Source: CAURMH01 sp963525745 (lineage in GTDB: Bacteria; Pseudomonadota; Gammaproteobacteria; Enterobacterales; Pasteurellaceae). From it: a stretch of DNA of 34,912 bases. The stretch is from positions 1-34,912 of the forward strand of contig CAURMH010000009.1 of assembly GCA_963525745.1 (NCBI GenBank), in the 5' to 3' direction. Of this stretch, positions 16,213 to 24,832 are shown one piece after another (position 1 is the stretch's first letter; each line of letters begins with the position of its first letter). Below the pieces are notes generated by a model that searched no databases, was not told where the DNA came from, and was given only the letters and a program-made list of their open reading frames with translations. Both the position numbers and the translations under genes were made by a program.

Positions 16213-16598
16213 TAGTCATTTTCCTTGTTGTGTTTGGCTTCATCGTTACGTATCGCATTCGTCACTAAATTCGACATCCGCATGCCTTCCACCAATGATC
16301 GGTCATAAATAAAACGGATTTCGGGCACGATACGCAAACGCATCGCTTTTCCCAATAAAGTACGAATGTAAGGCGCCGCTTTTTCCAAGCCCTGCATGCC
16401 TTGTTCAATGGCGGATTCGTCATGGTTGAATAAAAAAGTGACGAAGACTTTCGCATAAGCTAAGTCGCTTGACACTTCGACATCGGAAACGGTGACCATA
16501 CCAATACGCGGATCTTTGACTTCCCGTTGTAAAATAACGGCGATTTCTTTCTGAAGTTCTTGTGCGACACGGTCGCTGCGTTTAAATTCTCGAGCCAT
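16212..16598 (-). CDS. rbfA: 30S ribosome-binding factor RbfA
   Basis: RbfA binds immature 30S subunits and helps 16S rRNA 5'-end maturation, notably in the cold. The 128-residue protein has the KH-like fold signatures REFKRSDRVAQELQKEIA at 3-20, VKDPRIGMVTVSDVEVSSDL at 27-46, and the conserved LRIVPEIRFIYDRS near 88-101. The small membrane-protein gene upstream overlaps its first 17 bases, and truB overlaps its last base. Confidence 0.95.
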   Translation of the reverse strand: MAREFKRSDRVAQELQKEIAVILQREVKDPRIGMVTVSDVEVSSDLAYAKVFVTFLFNHDESAIEQGMQGLEKAAPYIRTLLGKAMRLRIVPEIRFIYDRSLVEGMRMSNLVTNAIRNDEAKHNKEND

Positions 16599-16869
16599 AA
16601 TCGGATTTCTCTACTTTTATATTTCTTTTTTTGAAAAAAATGATGATTGCACTCATGATTGCCGCTAAAAATAAGACGGTATCCGTAAACAAGGCGCCGA
16701 CAATCACGTCTTCCGCTTCGGTGGTTGTCGGCAATAAACCGATTGCACATAACCAAAATAACACTTTGAGCAAGAGCGAAAAGCTAATTGCCAGACCATA
16801 TTTGGATTTACTCACCGACCAAAAAATAGACAAAAGGTACAAGAATGTCAGGCTGGAAATAATCGTCAT
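16582..16869 (-). CDS. Small integral membrane protein, function unknown
   Basis: This 95-residue protein lies between infB and rbfA on the operon strand. It is mostly hydrophobic, with likely helices at about 3-20, 25-46 and 57-79, and ends in a basic tail (FFKKRNIKVEKSDYGSRI). The tail is the part that overlaps rbfA by 17 bases. AGAGGAAT stands before its ATG, so translation is plausible. I recognise no family. E. coli has no gene here, so this may be a Pasteurellaceae-specific insertion in an otherwise fixed operon. Confidence 0.6.
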   Translation of the reverse strand: MTIISSLTFLYLLSIFWSVSKSKYGLAISFSLLLKVLFWLCAIGLLPTTTEAEDVIVGALFTDTVLFLAAIMSAIIIFFKKRNIKVEKSDYGSRI

Positions 16870-16898
16870 TTTATTCCTCTTTCGTTAAAGCAAAACCA

Positions 16899-16967
16899 GA
16901 AGTGCGGTCATTTTGAATCGATTTTCAGCAAATGCATGAGAAATCGTTAAAAATTCGACCGCACTTT
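16899..16967 (-). terminator. Facing uptake signals forming a possible infB terminator
   Basis: AAGTGCGGTC (16900-16909) and GACCGCACTT (16957-16966) face each other with 47 bases between, just past the infB stop at 16983. Inverted uptake-signal pairs often act as terminators in Pasteurellaceae. The large spacer makes this a weak one, which would let transcription pass into rbfA-truB. Confidence 0.4.
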
Positions 16968-16982
16968 TTCTTAAGTAAATGA

Positions 16983-19523
16983 TTAAATGGAGCGTTTTAC
17001 TTCAACCACTTCAAACACTTCAATCTGATCGCCTACTTTGACATCGTTGTAATTTTTAACGCCGATACCGCATTCCATGCCATTACGAACTTCGGAGACA
17101 TCGTCTTTAAAACGGCGAAGCGATTCCAACTCACCTTCAAAAATCACGACGTTATCACGTAAAACGCGGATCGGATTATTCCGTTTCACCACGCCTTCCG
17201 TTACCATACAACCCGCAATGGCGCCGAATTTCGGGTGTCTGAACACATCGCGAACTTCCGCCAAACCAATGATTTCTTGTTTGAATTCCGGCTGTAGCAT
17301 ACCGCTCATCGCCGCTTTTACGTCGTTTAATAATTCATAAATGATGGAATAATAACGCAGATCGATATTTTCCGCTTCAATAACACGACGTGCCGATGCA
17401 TCGGCGCGCACATTAAAGCCGACCATAATCGCGTTGGATGCCGCCGCTAATGTCGCATCTGTTTCCGTAATTCCGCCGACGCCGGAGCCCACCACTTTAA
17501 CCTTCACTTCGTCGGTGGAAAGTTCCTGCAACGCTTGAACGATCGCTTCAACCGAACCTTGAACGTCCGCTTTTACAATAATATTCAATTCGACCGCATC
17601 ACCTTCAGCCATGTTGCTAAACATATTTTCCAGTTTCGCTTTTTGCTGGCGCGCCAATTTCACTTCGCGGAATTTCCCTTGACGATATAACGCCACTTCG
17701 CGCGCTTTTTTCTCATCACGCACCACGGTAGCTTCATCACCGGCAGCCGGCACGCCGGAAAGCCCGAGCACTTCGACCGGAATCGATGGCCCCGCTTCTT
17801 CGATTTCTTTGCCGTTTTCATCACGCATTGCACGAACACGTCCGTATTCAAAACCACATAATACAATGTCGCCTTTATGTAGCGTACCTGACTGAACTAA
17901 AACGGTTGCCACCGGCCCGCGTCCTTTGTCTAAATAAGACTCGATCACAACACCGGAGGCCATGCCGTCTTTCACCGCGCTTAATTCTAAAACGTCGGAT
18001 TGTAAAATAATCGCTTCCAGCAATTCGTCTATGCCTAACCCTTTTTTTGCCGAAACCGGAACGAACAAGACATCACCGCCGAATTTTTCCGATACGACCT
18101 CATATTGTAGCAACTCTTGCTCAACACGATCCGGATTCGCCTCCGGCTTATCGATTTTATTTACCGCCACAACCAACGGCGCCCTTGCGGCCTTGGCATG
18201 TTGAATAGCCTCAATTGTCTGCGGCATCACGCCGTCGTCGGCTGCGACGACAAGAACGACAATATCTGTCGCTTTCGCGCCGCGGGCGCGCATAGACGTA
18301 AATGCGGCATGCCCCGGCGTATCCAAAAAGGTGATCATATGGCCGTCGGCGGTTTCTACATGATAAGCGCCGATATGCTGCGTAATCCCGCCCGCTTCAC
18401 CTGCGGCAACTTTCGCTTTACGAATATAATCCAGCAAAGACGTTTTACCGTGGTCAACATGACCCATAATGGTCACAACCGGCGCACGGGTTACTTTTTC
18501 GGCATTAACGTCACGATCTTCTAAAACGGACTCTTCCAGTTCATTTTCTTTACGTAAAATAACTTTATGACCCAATTCCTCCGCAACAAGTTGTGCGGTT
18601 TCTTGGTCGATAACTTGATTAATCGTCACCATCTCGCCCATTTTCATCATCGTTTTGATGATTTCCGTCGCTTTAATCGCCATTTTATTGGCCAATTCGG
18701 CTACCGTAATGGTTTCCCCGATCACCACATCTGCCTTCACTACCTGAACCGGTTTAGTAAAGGCCTGTTGCAATGCGCTGCCTCTTTTGGCATTTTTACC
18801 TTTACCGTTTTTAAGTTCTTTTTGGTTACGACGGCTGGATTCACGTTCGCTTTTAGAACTTTCGTCATCCCGACCGCCCTTTTTCGCTTTCGTCACACGA
18901 TTTTTACCGGCGCGGCCACGTCCCTCATTGCGGCGTTCTTCTTCATCTTCCGCTTCAAGCGCATATTTAGAGCTTAAATGATAATCCGCATAGTCTTCCA
19001 TACCGGCGGTAGAGTCATTATCATCGGCATCTAAATAACGTTTGGCTTCTTCGGCCGCGCGGCGAGCTTGTTCTTCCGCTTTTTGGCGCGCCAATTCATC
19101 GGCCTTACGGCGTAATTCGGCTTCTTCCGCCTTACGTTTTTCTTTTTCAGGATCGGAAGATTTCGGCTCGGAAACGACCGCACTTTTCGTCGATTTTACG
19201 GCGGCTTTATTCGCTTTTTCCGCTTCTGCTTTTTTCTTCGCATTCGCTTCTTCAGCCTTTTTCTGTTCGGCTTTTTCAGCGTTCAATCGCGCTTCAGCTT
19301 CTTTTTGAGCTTTTTCTGTCGCCACTTTTTCCGCTTCTTGTTGCGCTTTTAATTTTTCTTCTTCCGCTTTTTTGGCCGCCTCCGTTTTGACTACACGTTT
19401 TTTGCGAACTTCAACTTGAACTTCTTTATTTTTACCGGCGCTCGTACTATTTACCGTTGTTTTGGTTCGGCGTTGAATACTTAATTTTTTCGGTTCATCC
19501 GTTTTTTTAATCTCTTCAGTCAT
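16983..19523 (-). CDS. infB: Translation initiation factor IF-2
   Basis: IF-2 is the GTPase that brings initiator tRNA to the 30S subunit and promotes subunit joining. The 846-residue protein has an IF2 N-terminal part (KKLSIQRRTKTTV) and a long charged K/E/A-rich coiled linker (about 45-170). The G domain follows, with GHVDHGKT at 354-361, DTPGHAAF and NKIDKP, and then the C-terminal tRNA-binding domains. I chose ATG 19523 (MTEEIKK), with AAGGAG upstream and a family-like N-terminus; the frame extends seven codons more. It starts 10 bases after the nusA stop. An uptake signal lies in the linker (19177). Confidence 0.95.
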   Translation of the reverse strand: MTEEIKKTDEPKKLSIQRRTKTTVNSTSAGKNKEVQVEVRKKRVVKTEAAKKAEEEKLKAQQEAEKVATEKAQKEAEARLNAEKAEQKKAEEANAKKKAEAEKANKAAVKSTKSAVVSEPKSSDPEKEKRKAEEAELRRKADELARQKAEEQARRAAEEAKRYLDADDNDSTAGMEDYADYHLSSKYALEAEDEEERRNEGRGRAGKNRVTKAKKGGRDDESSKSERESSRRNQKELKNGKGKNAKRGSALQQAFTKPVQVVKADVVIGETITVAELANKMAIKATEIIKTMMKMGEMVTINQVIDQETAQLVAEELGHKVILRKENELEESVLEDRDVNAEKVTRAPVVTIMGHVDHGKTSLLDYIRKAKVAAGEAGGITQHIGAYHVETADGHMITFLDTPGHAAFTSMRARGAKATDIVVLVVAADDGVMPQTIEAIQHAKAARAPLVVAVNKIDKPEANPDRVEQELLQYEVVSEKFGGDVLFVPVSAKKGLGIDELLEAIILQSDVLELSAVKDGMASGVVIESYLDKGRGPVATVLVQSGTLHKGDIVLCGFEYGRVRAMRDENGKEIEEAGPSIPVEVLGLSGVPAAGDEATVVRDEKKAREVALYRQGKFREVKLARQQKAKLENMFSNMAEGDAVELNIIVKADVQGSVEAIVQALQELSTDEVKVKVVGSGVGGITETDATLAAASNAIMVGFNVRADASARRVIEAENIDLRYYSIIYELLNDVKAAMSGMLQPEFKQEIIGLAEVRDVFRHPKFGAIAGCMVTEGVVKRNNPIRVLRDNVVIFEGELESLRRFKDDVSEVRNGMECGIGVKNYNDVKVGDQIEVFEVVEVKRSI

Positions 19524-19533
19524 TCTATTCTCC

Positions 19534-21021
19534 TTACTCTTCACCGAACCAACAAATGTTACGGGCGGCCATAATTAACTCGGCCGCCGCTTCCGAACCG
19601 AGTTCATCAATATCGGCAAGATCATCGACGCTTTGTTCCGCCAATTCTTCCAACGTCGTAATCCGCTTCTCGGCAAGTTTAAATGCGATATGGCGGTTCA
19701 CGCCCTCTAAATTAAGCAAACGTTCCTCAATGTTCGCCGCTTTTAAGGCCTCATCTTCCGCAGCCACGGCCGCTGTAATCGCGTCTTTTGCGCGGGTTTG
19801 TAATTCTTCGATTAAATCTTCGTCTTCCAAACCGTCAATGGATGTTAATTCACTCATCGGGACATAAGCCAATTCTTCAAGCGTTGTAAATCCTTCTTCA
19901 ACGAGAATTTGTGCAAATTCTTCATCAATACCTAGCTTATTAATGAATAAATCTAAAATTTTGTTATCTTCCGCCTGATGCTTTTGTTCCAACTCTTCGG
20001 TCGTCATCACATTTAACGCCCATCCCGTCAACTGGGTGGCTAAACGCACATTTTGACCGTTACGACCAATTGCTTGCGGTAAGTTTTCAGCATTGACGCC
20101 AATATCCATCGAATGGCTATCTTCATCCACAATAATCGAATTAACATCTGCCGGTGAAAGCGCATTAATCACATATTGCGCAGGATTATCATCCCACAAT
20201 ACAATGTCAATTCGCTCTCCGCCTAACTCGTTCGTAATGGCCTGAACACGCGAGCCGCGCATACCGACACACGCGCCGACAGGATCAATCCGCTTGTCAT
20301 TACTTTTCACTGCAATTTTAGCGCGTTGTCCCGGATCACGTGCCGCCCCTTTAATTTCGATTAACTCTTCGCCGATTTCCGGTACTTCAATACGAAATAA
20401 CTCAATTAACATTTCCGGTTTTGCGCGGGTAACCAGTAACTGGGCCGTTTTGCTTTCCGAATTAATCTGATAAAGCACGCCACGCACGCGATCGCCCGGA
20501 CGGAAGTTTTCGCGCGGAAGTAAATCCTCACGTAAAATAATCGCTTCTGCTTTTTGACCTAAATCAAGAATAACATTATCACGATTAACTTTTTTGACGG
20601 TACCGGTCACAATTTTTCCTTCTTCCGAACGGAATTGCTCTACCACTTTCGCTCTTTCCGCTTCGCGAATTTTCGTACTGATCACCTGACGCGCCGTTTG
20701 CATCGCAATACGGTCGAACGAAATCGACTCAATTTGATCTTCAATATAATCGCCCAATTTTGCATTTGGATCTTCATATTGCGCTGCTTCCAATGTAATT
20801 TCTTTGGTCGGCGTCTTAATTTCATCAACGACTAACCAACGACGGAAAGTATCAAATTCACCAGTCTTCGGGTTAATTGCGACACGAATATCCGTGTCAT
20901 ATTCATATTTCTTTTTGGTTGACAATGCGATAGCGCTTTCTAATGCTTCAAAAATTTTTTCACGCGGCAACAATTTTTCATTCGACACCGCTTCCGCGGC
21001 CAATAAAATCTCTTTACTCAT
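19534..21021 (-). CDS. nusA: Transcription termination/antitermination factor NusA
   Basis: NusA binds RNA polymerase and modulates pausing, termination and antitermination. The 495-residue length is identical to E. coli. Domains in order are the N-terminal polymerase-binding part (1-125), an S1 domain (GKIVTGTVKKVNRDNVILDLG, about 135-200), and two KH domains (GACVGMRGSRVQAI and QAIGRNGQNVRLA). Two acidic C-terminal repeats (FTTLEELAYV, ITTLEELAEQ) follow and can bind the polymerase alpha C-terminal domain or lambda N. It lies 15 bases after rimP. Confidence 0.96.
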   Translation of the reverse strand: MSKEILLAAEAVSNEKLLPREKIFEALESAIALSTKKKYEYDTDIRVAINPKTGEFDTFRRWLVVDEIKTPTKEITLEAAQYEDPNAKLGDYIEDQIESISFDRIAMQTARQVISTKIREAERAKVVEQFRSEEGKIVTGTVKKVNRDNVILDLGQKAEAIILREDLLPRENFRPGDRVRGVLYQINSESKTAQLLVTRAKPEMLIELFRIEVPEIGEELIEIKGAARDPGQRAKIAVKSNDKRIDPVGACVGMRGSRVQAITNELGGERIDIVLWDDNPAQYVINALSPADVNSIIVDEDSHSMDIGVNAENLPQAIGRNGQNVRLATQLTGWALNVMTTEELEQKHQAEDNKILDLFINKLGIDEEFAQILVEEGFTTLEELAYVPMSELTSIDGLEDEDLIEELQTRAKDAITAAVAAEDEALKAANIEERLLNLEGVNRHIAFKLAEKRITTLEELAEQSVDDLADIDELGSEAAAELIMAARNICWFGEE

Positions 21022-21036
21022 TTTCCTTTCCTCCTT

Positions 21037-21492
21037 TTAGAATTTTGCAACAACATTCGCTTTTTGAATATTTCCAAAAGCAAAGACATTCGGCTGCCCA
21101 TCAACCATAAGCGTTAATACGTCACCTTCTATTTTTACCAGTGTTCCCTGCCATTTACGACGATCCGACATCGGAATGCGTAAATGCACGACAATTTCCT
21201 CGCCGATGAAACGCTGATATTGCGCAAGCGTAAATAATGGTCGGTCAAGCCCCGGCGAAGATACTTCCAGATTATATTTATCTGCAATCGGATCTTCTAC
21301 GTCTAAAATAGCACTAACCTGACGACTGACATCCGCACAATCCTCAACAGTAACACCACCGTCTTTATCAATAAACAAACGCACCGTTAAAAAACGACCT
21401 GCGCGTTGACACTCGATACCCCACAGTTCACAGCCTAAATCTTCGACTGCGCCCATTAGCATATCCTGTAATGTTTGTTCTAATGTTGCCAA
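21037..21492 (-). CDS. rimP: Ribosome maturation factor RimP
   Basis: RimP assists 30S subunit assembly. The 151-residue protein has the family pattern LEQTLQDMLMGAVEDLGCELWGIE, then FIDKDGGVTVEDCADVSRQVSAILDVEDPI, YNLEVSSPGLDRPLF and a C-terminal SH3-like barrel. The start codon is TTG at 21492 (TTG-GCA-ACA) with AGGAG seven bases upstream, so initiation may be deliberately weak. It is the first protein gene after the initiator tRNA, separated from it by two terminators. Confidence 0.94.
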   Translation of the reverse strand: MATLEQTLQDMLMGAVEDLGCELWGIECQRAGRFLTVRLFIDKDGGVTVEDCADVSRQVSAILDVEDPIADKYNLEVSSPGLDRPLFTLAQYQRFIGEEIVVHLRIPMSDRRKWQGTLVKIEGDVLTLMVDGQPNVFAFGNIQKANVVAKF

Positions 21493-21555
21493 CCGATACT
21501 CCTATGATCTACTTGGATCTACTTGATTTTTCTAAAATTGACGAAATTCAAGTAT

Positions 21556-21586
21556 AAAAAAAGGCTAGGTTCAATGAACCTAAGCC
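21556..21586 (-). terminator. Second terminator between tRNA-fMet and rimP
   Basis: On the minus strand GGCTTAGGTTCA pairs with TGAACCTAGCC (one bulge), followed by TTTTTTT at 21562-21556. This is a strong intrinsic terminator about 65 bases beyond the tRNA. Confidence 0.8.
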
Positions 21587-21611
21587 CAGTTATTTAATAA
21601 ATTTCTCGTAT

Positions 21612-21634
21612 AAAAAAACCCCAAATCTGGGGTT
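21612..21634 (-). terminator. First terminator after tRNA-fMet
   Basis: On the minus strand AACCCC (21634-21629) pairs with GGGGTT (21622-21617) around AGATTT, then T-run to 21612. It lies 17 bases past the tRNA CCA end. Confidence 0.8.
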
Positions 21635-21650
21635 CTTCACTGAACTTGTT

Positions 21651-21727
<77 letters not shown>

Positions 21728-21744
21728 TCCGAAATATGTGCTGC

Positions 21745-21772
21745 ATTATAACGATAAAAAGTCAAAAGGCAA
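21745..21772 (-). promoter_or_regulatory. Sigma-70 promoter of tRNA-fMet
   Basis: On the minus strand TTGCCT (21772-21767) and a perfect TATAAT (21750-21745) are separated by 16 bases. A GC-containing discriminator (GCAGC) follows and the tRNA 5' end is 17 bases past the -10 box, as in stable-RNA promoters. Confidence 0.75.
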
Positions 21773-21811
21773 GTTTTATTTTAAAAAACTTCTTTTTCGA
21801 CCGCACTTTCA

Positions 21812-21946
21812 TTAAAAACCAATGCCGGTGCCGATTCCAAGACCGATGCCGACGCCGTTGCTCCCGCCGCCTGCGCTGACCCCGCCGCCAACGGAACAGG
21901 CCGATACAAACAGACTTAATGCTAAAATCGTTAATAATTTATTCAT
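21812..21946 (-). CDS. Tiny glycine-rich lipoprotein
   Basis: A 44-residue reading frame with a clear lipoprotein signal. It begins MNKLLTILALSLFVSAC, with lipobox VSAC and the lipidated Cys at 17. The mature part is almost only Gly, Val, Ile and Ser, with GGGVSAGGGSNG and then repeated (G)IG units ending GIGF. The ATG overlaps the stop of the kinase-fold gene (ATGA), and AGGAAAA lies just upstream, so translation is coupled. The Ala/Cys-plus-glycine-repeat layout recalls small glycine-zipper lipoproteins. No function can be assigned. Confidence 0.75.
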   Translation of the reverse strand: MNKLLTILALSLFVSACSVGGGVSAGGGSNGVGIGLGIGTGIGF

Positions 21947-22656
21947 AGTTTTCCTAATTGTTGAAATAAACGGTAAATTGCCTGTAGATCTTTTTTCGCA
22001 ATAGGCTTAAATGGTAATAACAAATAATAAACCCAACGAAAACGGTGTAAATAATCTAGCATTAATCGCCAATAATGAACAGGGCAATACTGTTGATAAA
22101 TATTGATCACCCGTGCCAACATTTTATCGGAAATATCCTCTTCGCGATATAAGCTATCAAAAAACAGCAGCATGTCGCGCACAACCAACCAATCTTGATT
22201 TCGGCTTTTAGAACGGGCTTCAAAATCCATAAATTTTACCGCACCGTTATTCCAGGCAATATCACGAACGGCGGGACGGCCGTGAATTAAGCCGCGTTGA
22301 TGTAAATCAATCAATGCGCAGCAACTATCGGCCAAAATAGCGATCTTTTTTTCATCGCTTAAGGTCGGATCATTGACATAATTCGACACGGTCTTGCCCG
22401 CGTCTTCCAACACAAAATAATCGTCAGTGTAGCAAACCAGTCGGGGAATAGGCGCATTGGCGCGAGCGAGTTCCTGTAATATTTTTAATTCGTTTAAAAA
22501 TGAACGTTTAGGATGAGGTTTAAGTAAGTGCTCGATAATCGATAGTTTTTCCGGTTGTTTTAACCAATAATATTTTCCCTGATAGTCAAATCGAAACACG
22601 CGCTTACCGCGGTTTTCGATAAAAACCTGCGCAGCATAATTTTCAAACGAAGTCAT
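21943..22656 (-). CDS. Kinase-fold protein (LPS/Kdo-kinase or RIO1-like superfamily)
   Basis: The 237-residue product looks like a small bacterial kinase. YYWLKQ resembles the VAIK lysine strand, a helix with conserved Glu follows (RSFLNELKILQEL), VLEDAG resembles a hinge, and MDFEA sits where DFG is expected. The catalytic loop reads LIHGRPAVRDIAWN, so Arg is found where the catalytic Asp of HRD/HGD loops normally stands, with Asp four or five residues later. I place the start at ATG 22656 because the earlier ATG (22698) lies in the loop of a terminator hairpin. It is coupled to the tiny lipoprotein, suggesting an envelope role. The substrate is unknown. Confidence 0.7.
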   Translation of the reverse strand: MTSFENYAAQVFIENRGKRVFRFDYQGKYYWLKQPEKLSIIEHLLKPHPKRSFLNELKILQELARANAPIPRLVCYTDDYFVLEDAGKTVSNYVNDPTLSDEKKIAILADSCCALIDLHQRGLIHGRPAVRDIAWNNGAVKFMDFEARSKSRNQDWLVVRDMLLFFDSLYREEDISDKMLARVINIYQQYCPVHYWRLMLDYLHRFRWVYYLLLPFKPIAKKDLQAIYRLFQQLGKL

Positions 22657-22676
22657 AATCCCACTTTTAAAATCAC

Positions 22677-22707
22677 CAAAAAACAACCGCACTTTCATCG
22701 TGCGGTT
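22677..22707 (-). terminator. Uptake-signal terminator after qseC
   Basis: On the minus strand AACCGCAC (22707-22700) pairs with GTGCGGTT (22692-22685) around GATGAAA, followed by GTTTTTTGG. One arm is an uptake signal (22686-22694). It lies about 55 bases past the qseC stop and would end the ygiW-qseBC transcript. The T-run overlaps the far-upstream start of the next gene. Confidence 0.75.
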
Positions 22708-22761
22708 TCCTGATTATAGCAAAAAAAGACGACCGTTGCGTAACGAATTTATTTTTAGAGA

Positions 22762-24135
22762 TCAACCAAATTCAATAATGGCGCGGAAACCTATCGGTTG
22801 TTGCGCCATTTGCACATTTTCCAAGGTAACGCGATAATGATGCAGTTCGGCAATGCGCAAAACAATCGAGAGCCCTAAACCGCTGCCTTTTTCGTTTTGT
22901 CCGGCCGGTCGATAAAACCGCTGTCCCAATTTTGTCAGCGCGTCAGGTTCAATACCGCCGCCATTATCTTCAATAACAAGATACGATTTTTCCAATTTAA
23001 TCGAAATACTCGACCCTTCTTTTGCATATTTAACGGCATTATCAATTAAATTTCGTAACATCAATGACGCTAATAATGGCTGCCCTTGCCTGATAGGGGG
23101 CGTTTCAAGACGAATAAAATCAATCTTCATGCCGCGTTTTTGGGCGCTGAAATGCAATTCACTAACCAGCGACGAAATCAATTGTTCCCAATGCAGCGGC
23201 TGCAAATCCGCCAAGCAGGCTAAATTATCCAAGCGGGAAAGGATTAATAATTGTTCAATCAGCTGCGAAGCCCGATCAATGCCCTGAAGAAGGTGCTCAA
23301 GCGCCTGCTCGCGCATAGCGACATCCTCCCCCGCCAATTGAATCACTTCGGTTTGCACCCTTAAGGCCGCTAACGGGCTGCGTAATTCATGCGCGGCATC
23401 GGATGTGAAACGTCGCTCACGAAACATCGCAGAAGTGCGATCGAAAAATTGATTTAAATTTTGTACTAGCGGCACCACTTCCTGTGGCAAATGCGGCTGC
23501 ACGATCGGAGAATGATCGTCAGGATGGCGGCGACGAACCGCTTCGCCCAACTGCGTTAATGCAGAAAGTTCGCGGCGAATCAACAGGGGTAATGCGACCA
23601 ATAACAGTATCAAACCAGTGAGCCAAACCCACATTTGGCTGAAAACCATCTCGTTAACCAATTCTTCCCGATATTCCAGCTCCTGCCCGACAGCAATCCA
23701 CAAACGCCCATCAGCAATCGGCTGCCAGAAAATACGCCATTCGTCATCATCGTCGTAAATATGATCTTGTGAAAAACCGACTGCATGTTTAAAACTAAAA
23801 TTTTTCCCGTTTTCACCGTCACTGAACAACATTTTTCCATCGGCAGAAAAAATCGCAAACGCCAACGCGTCATCGTCATATTTCGCCTGTTTAAAATTGT
23901 GCCGCCGAATTTCCGAAGAAGGCGAATGATGATGTTCGCTTAAAATGAACGTTAAATCCGATGAAGCGAGCCGTTGTGCAAATAAAATCTGTTGCGCATC
24001 AAACACTTTGTTCACTTCATGGCGCACCTGAAACCAGGCTGTCGCCGTCGAAACAAACCAAATTCCGACCGCACTTAGCGATAGTAGCAGTACTAAACGC
24101 CGCGCTAAACTTTTACCTTTCAGCCATGCCATCAT
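22762..24135 (-). CDS. qseC: Sensor histidine kinase QseC (YgiY)
   Basis: QseC autophosphorylates and passes phosphate to QseB; in Pasteurellaceae the pair responds to iron and/or catecholamines. The 457-residue protein has membrane helices at about 14-33 and 167-186. The periplasmic domain between them has a His-rich patch (SEHHHSPSSE, 66-75) and an acidic patch (YDDDDEW, 127-133). The HisKA domain carries His249 in SDAAHELRSPLAALR. The ATPase domain has the N box (RNLIDNAVKYA), EDNGGGIEPD and GSGLGLSIV. It overlaps qseB by 23 bases. All catalytic motifs are intact. The acidic patch is a candidate metal site, which is my inference. Confidence 0.9.
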   Translation of the reverse strand: MMAWLKGKSLARRLVLLLSLSAVGIWFVSTATAWFQVRHEVNKVFDAQQILFAQRLASSDLTFILSEHHHSPSSEIRRHNFKQAKYDDDALAFAIFSADGKMLFSDGENGKNFSFKHAVGFSQDHIYDDDDEWRIFWQPIADGRLWIAVGQELEYREELVNEMVFSQMWVWLTGLILLLVALPLLIRRELSALTQLGEAVRRRHPDDHSPIVQPHLPQEVVPLVQNLNQFFDRTSAMFRERRFTSDAAHELRSPLAALRVQTEVIQLAGEDVAMREQALEHLLQGIDRASQLIEQLLILSRLDNLACLADLQPLHWEQLISSLVSELHFSAQKRGMKIDFIRLETPPIRQGQPLLASLMLRNLIDNAVKYAKEGSSISIKLEKSYLVIEDNGGGIEPDALTKLGQRFYRPAGQNEKGSGLGLSIVLRIAELHHYRVTLENVQMAQQPIGFRAIIEFG

Positions 24136-24790
24136 TTTGCCCTAAAGCGTAGCCTATACCATGCACGGTGCGAATAAATCGCTTACCGAATTTTTGTCGC
24201 AAATTATAAATATGAACATCCAGCGCGTTACGACTAACTTCATCATCCCAACGGTATAATTTTTCTTCGATAAAATCCCTCGAAAGCACTTTTTCTCGAT
24301 TGAGCATAAATAATTCCAGCAATTTATATTCTCGCGTCGTCACTGCCACTTCTTCTTCATGGAGAAAAATTTTTCGCTGATTGGTATCGAATTTGACCGC
24401 ACTATGTTCAATAACGGGGTTGATTTGTCCATATCGCCGTCGAATAAGCGCTTGCAAACGTGCGGCAACCTCAGCCAATGCGAAAGGTTTGCACAAATAA
24501 TCATCGGCACCACGCTGCAACCCGTTAATCCGTTCGTCCAACGTATCGCGCGCCGTTAAAACCAACACGGGGACGTGCTGATTTTCTGCGCGCCAACGTC
24601 GTAAAATGTCCAGTCCGTCCATTTTCGGCAAGGTTAAATCAAGCACGACCGCGTCATAATCCGCTGCGGCTAATGCGTTAAACCCGGTGGCGCCGTCAGT
24701 AAACCAATCCACTAAAAATCCTAATTTAGTTAATCCGATTTGAATGCCGTTACCAATTAACGGGTCGTCTTCAATTAATAAAATTCGCAT
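24113..24790 (-). CDS. qseB: Response regulator QseB (YgiX), OmpR family
   Basis: The 225-residue protein has a receiver domain with the acidic pair in IEDDP, phospho-acceptor Asp51 (VVLDLTLPKMDG), Thr79 (VLTARD) and Lys101 (CKPFAL). An OmpR/PhoB winged helix follows (VTTREYKLLELFML ... RNALDVHIYNLRQKFG ... IRTVHGIGYAL). It is in the order ygiW-qseB-qseC, as in E. coli and H. influenzae. It probably binds the CTTAAG repeats at 25322-25338 upstream of ygiW, giving autoregulation. A near-perfect uptake signal inside it encodes HSAVKF. Confidence 0.92.
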   Translation of the reverse strand: MRILLIEDDPLIGNGIQIGLTKLGFLVDWFTDGATGFNALAAADYDAVVLDLTLPKMDGLDILRRWRAENQHVPVLVLTARDTLDERINGLQRGADDYLCKPFALAEVAARLQALIRRRYGQINPVIEHSAVKFDTNQRKIFLHEEEVAVTTREYKLLELFMLNREKVLSRDFIEEKLYRWDDEVSRNALDVHIYNLRQKFGKRFIRTVHGIGYALGQNDGMAER

Positions 24791-24832
24791 AAAATTGACC
24801 GCACTTTTCTAAAAACGCGAAAATAAATAATG

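Noticed and set aside
16460..16756. 98-codon minus-strand frame across rbfA and the small membrane gene
   Set aside because: It overlaps rbfA deeply in another frame. The 95-codon frame at 16582-16869 has the ribosome site and membrane helices.
18567..18977. Long plus-strand frame opposite infB
   Set aside because: It is a shadow of the infB coding strand. The Phe- and Arg-rich translation mirrors the Lys/Glu-rich linker and has no ribosome site.
22657..22698. Upstream ATG at 22698 as start of the kinase-fold gene
   Set aside because: The ATG lies in the loop of the qseC terminator hairpin and the codons encode an uptake signal and T-run, so ATG 22656 is more likely.
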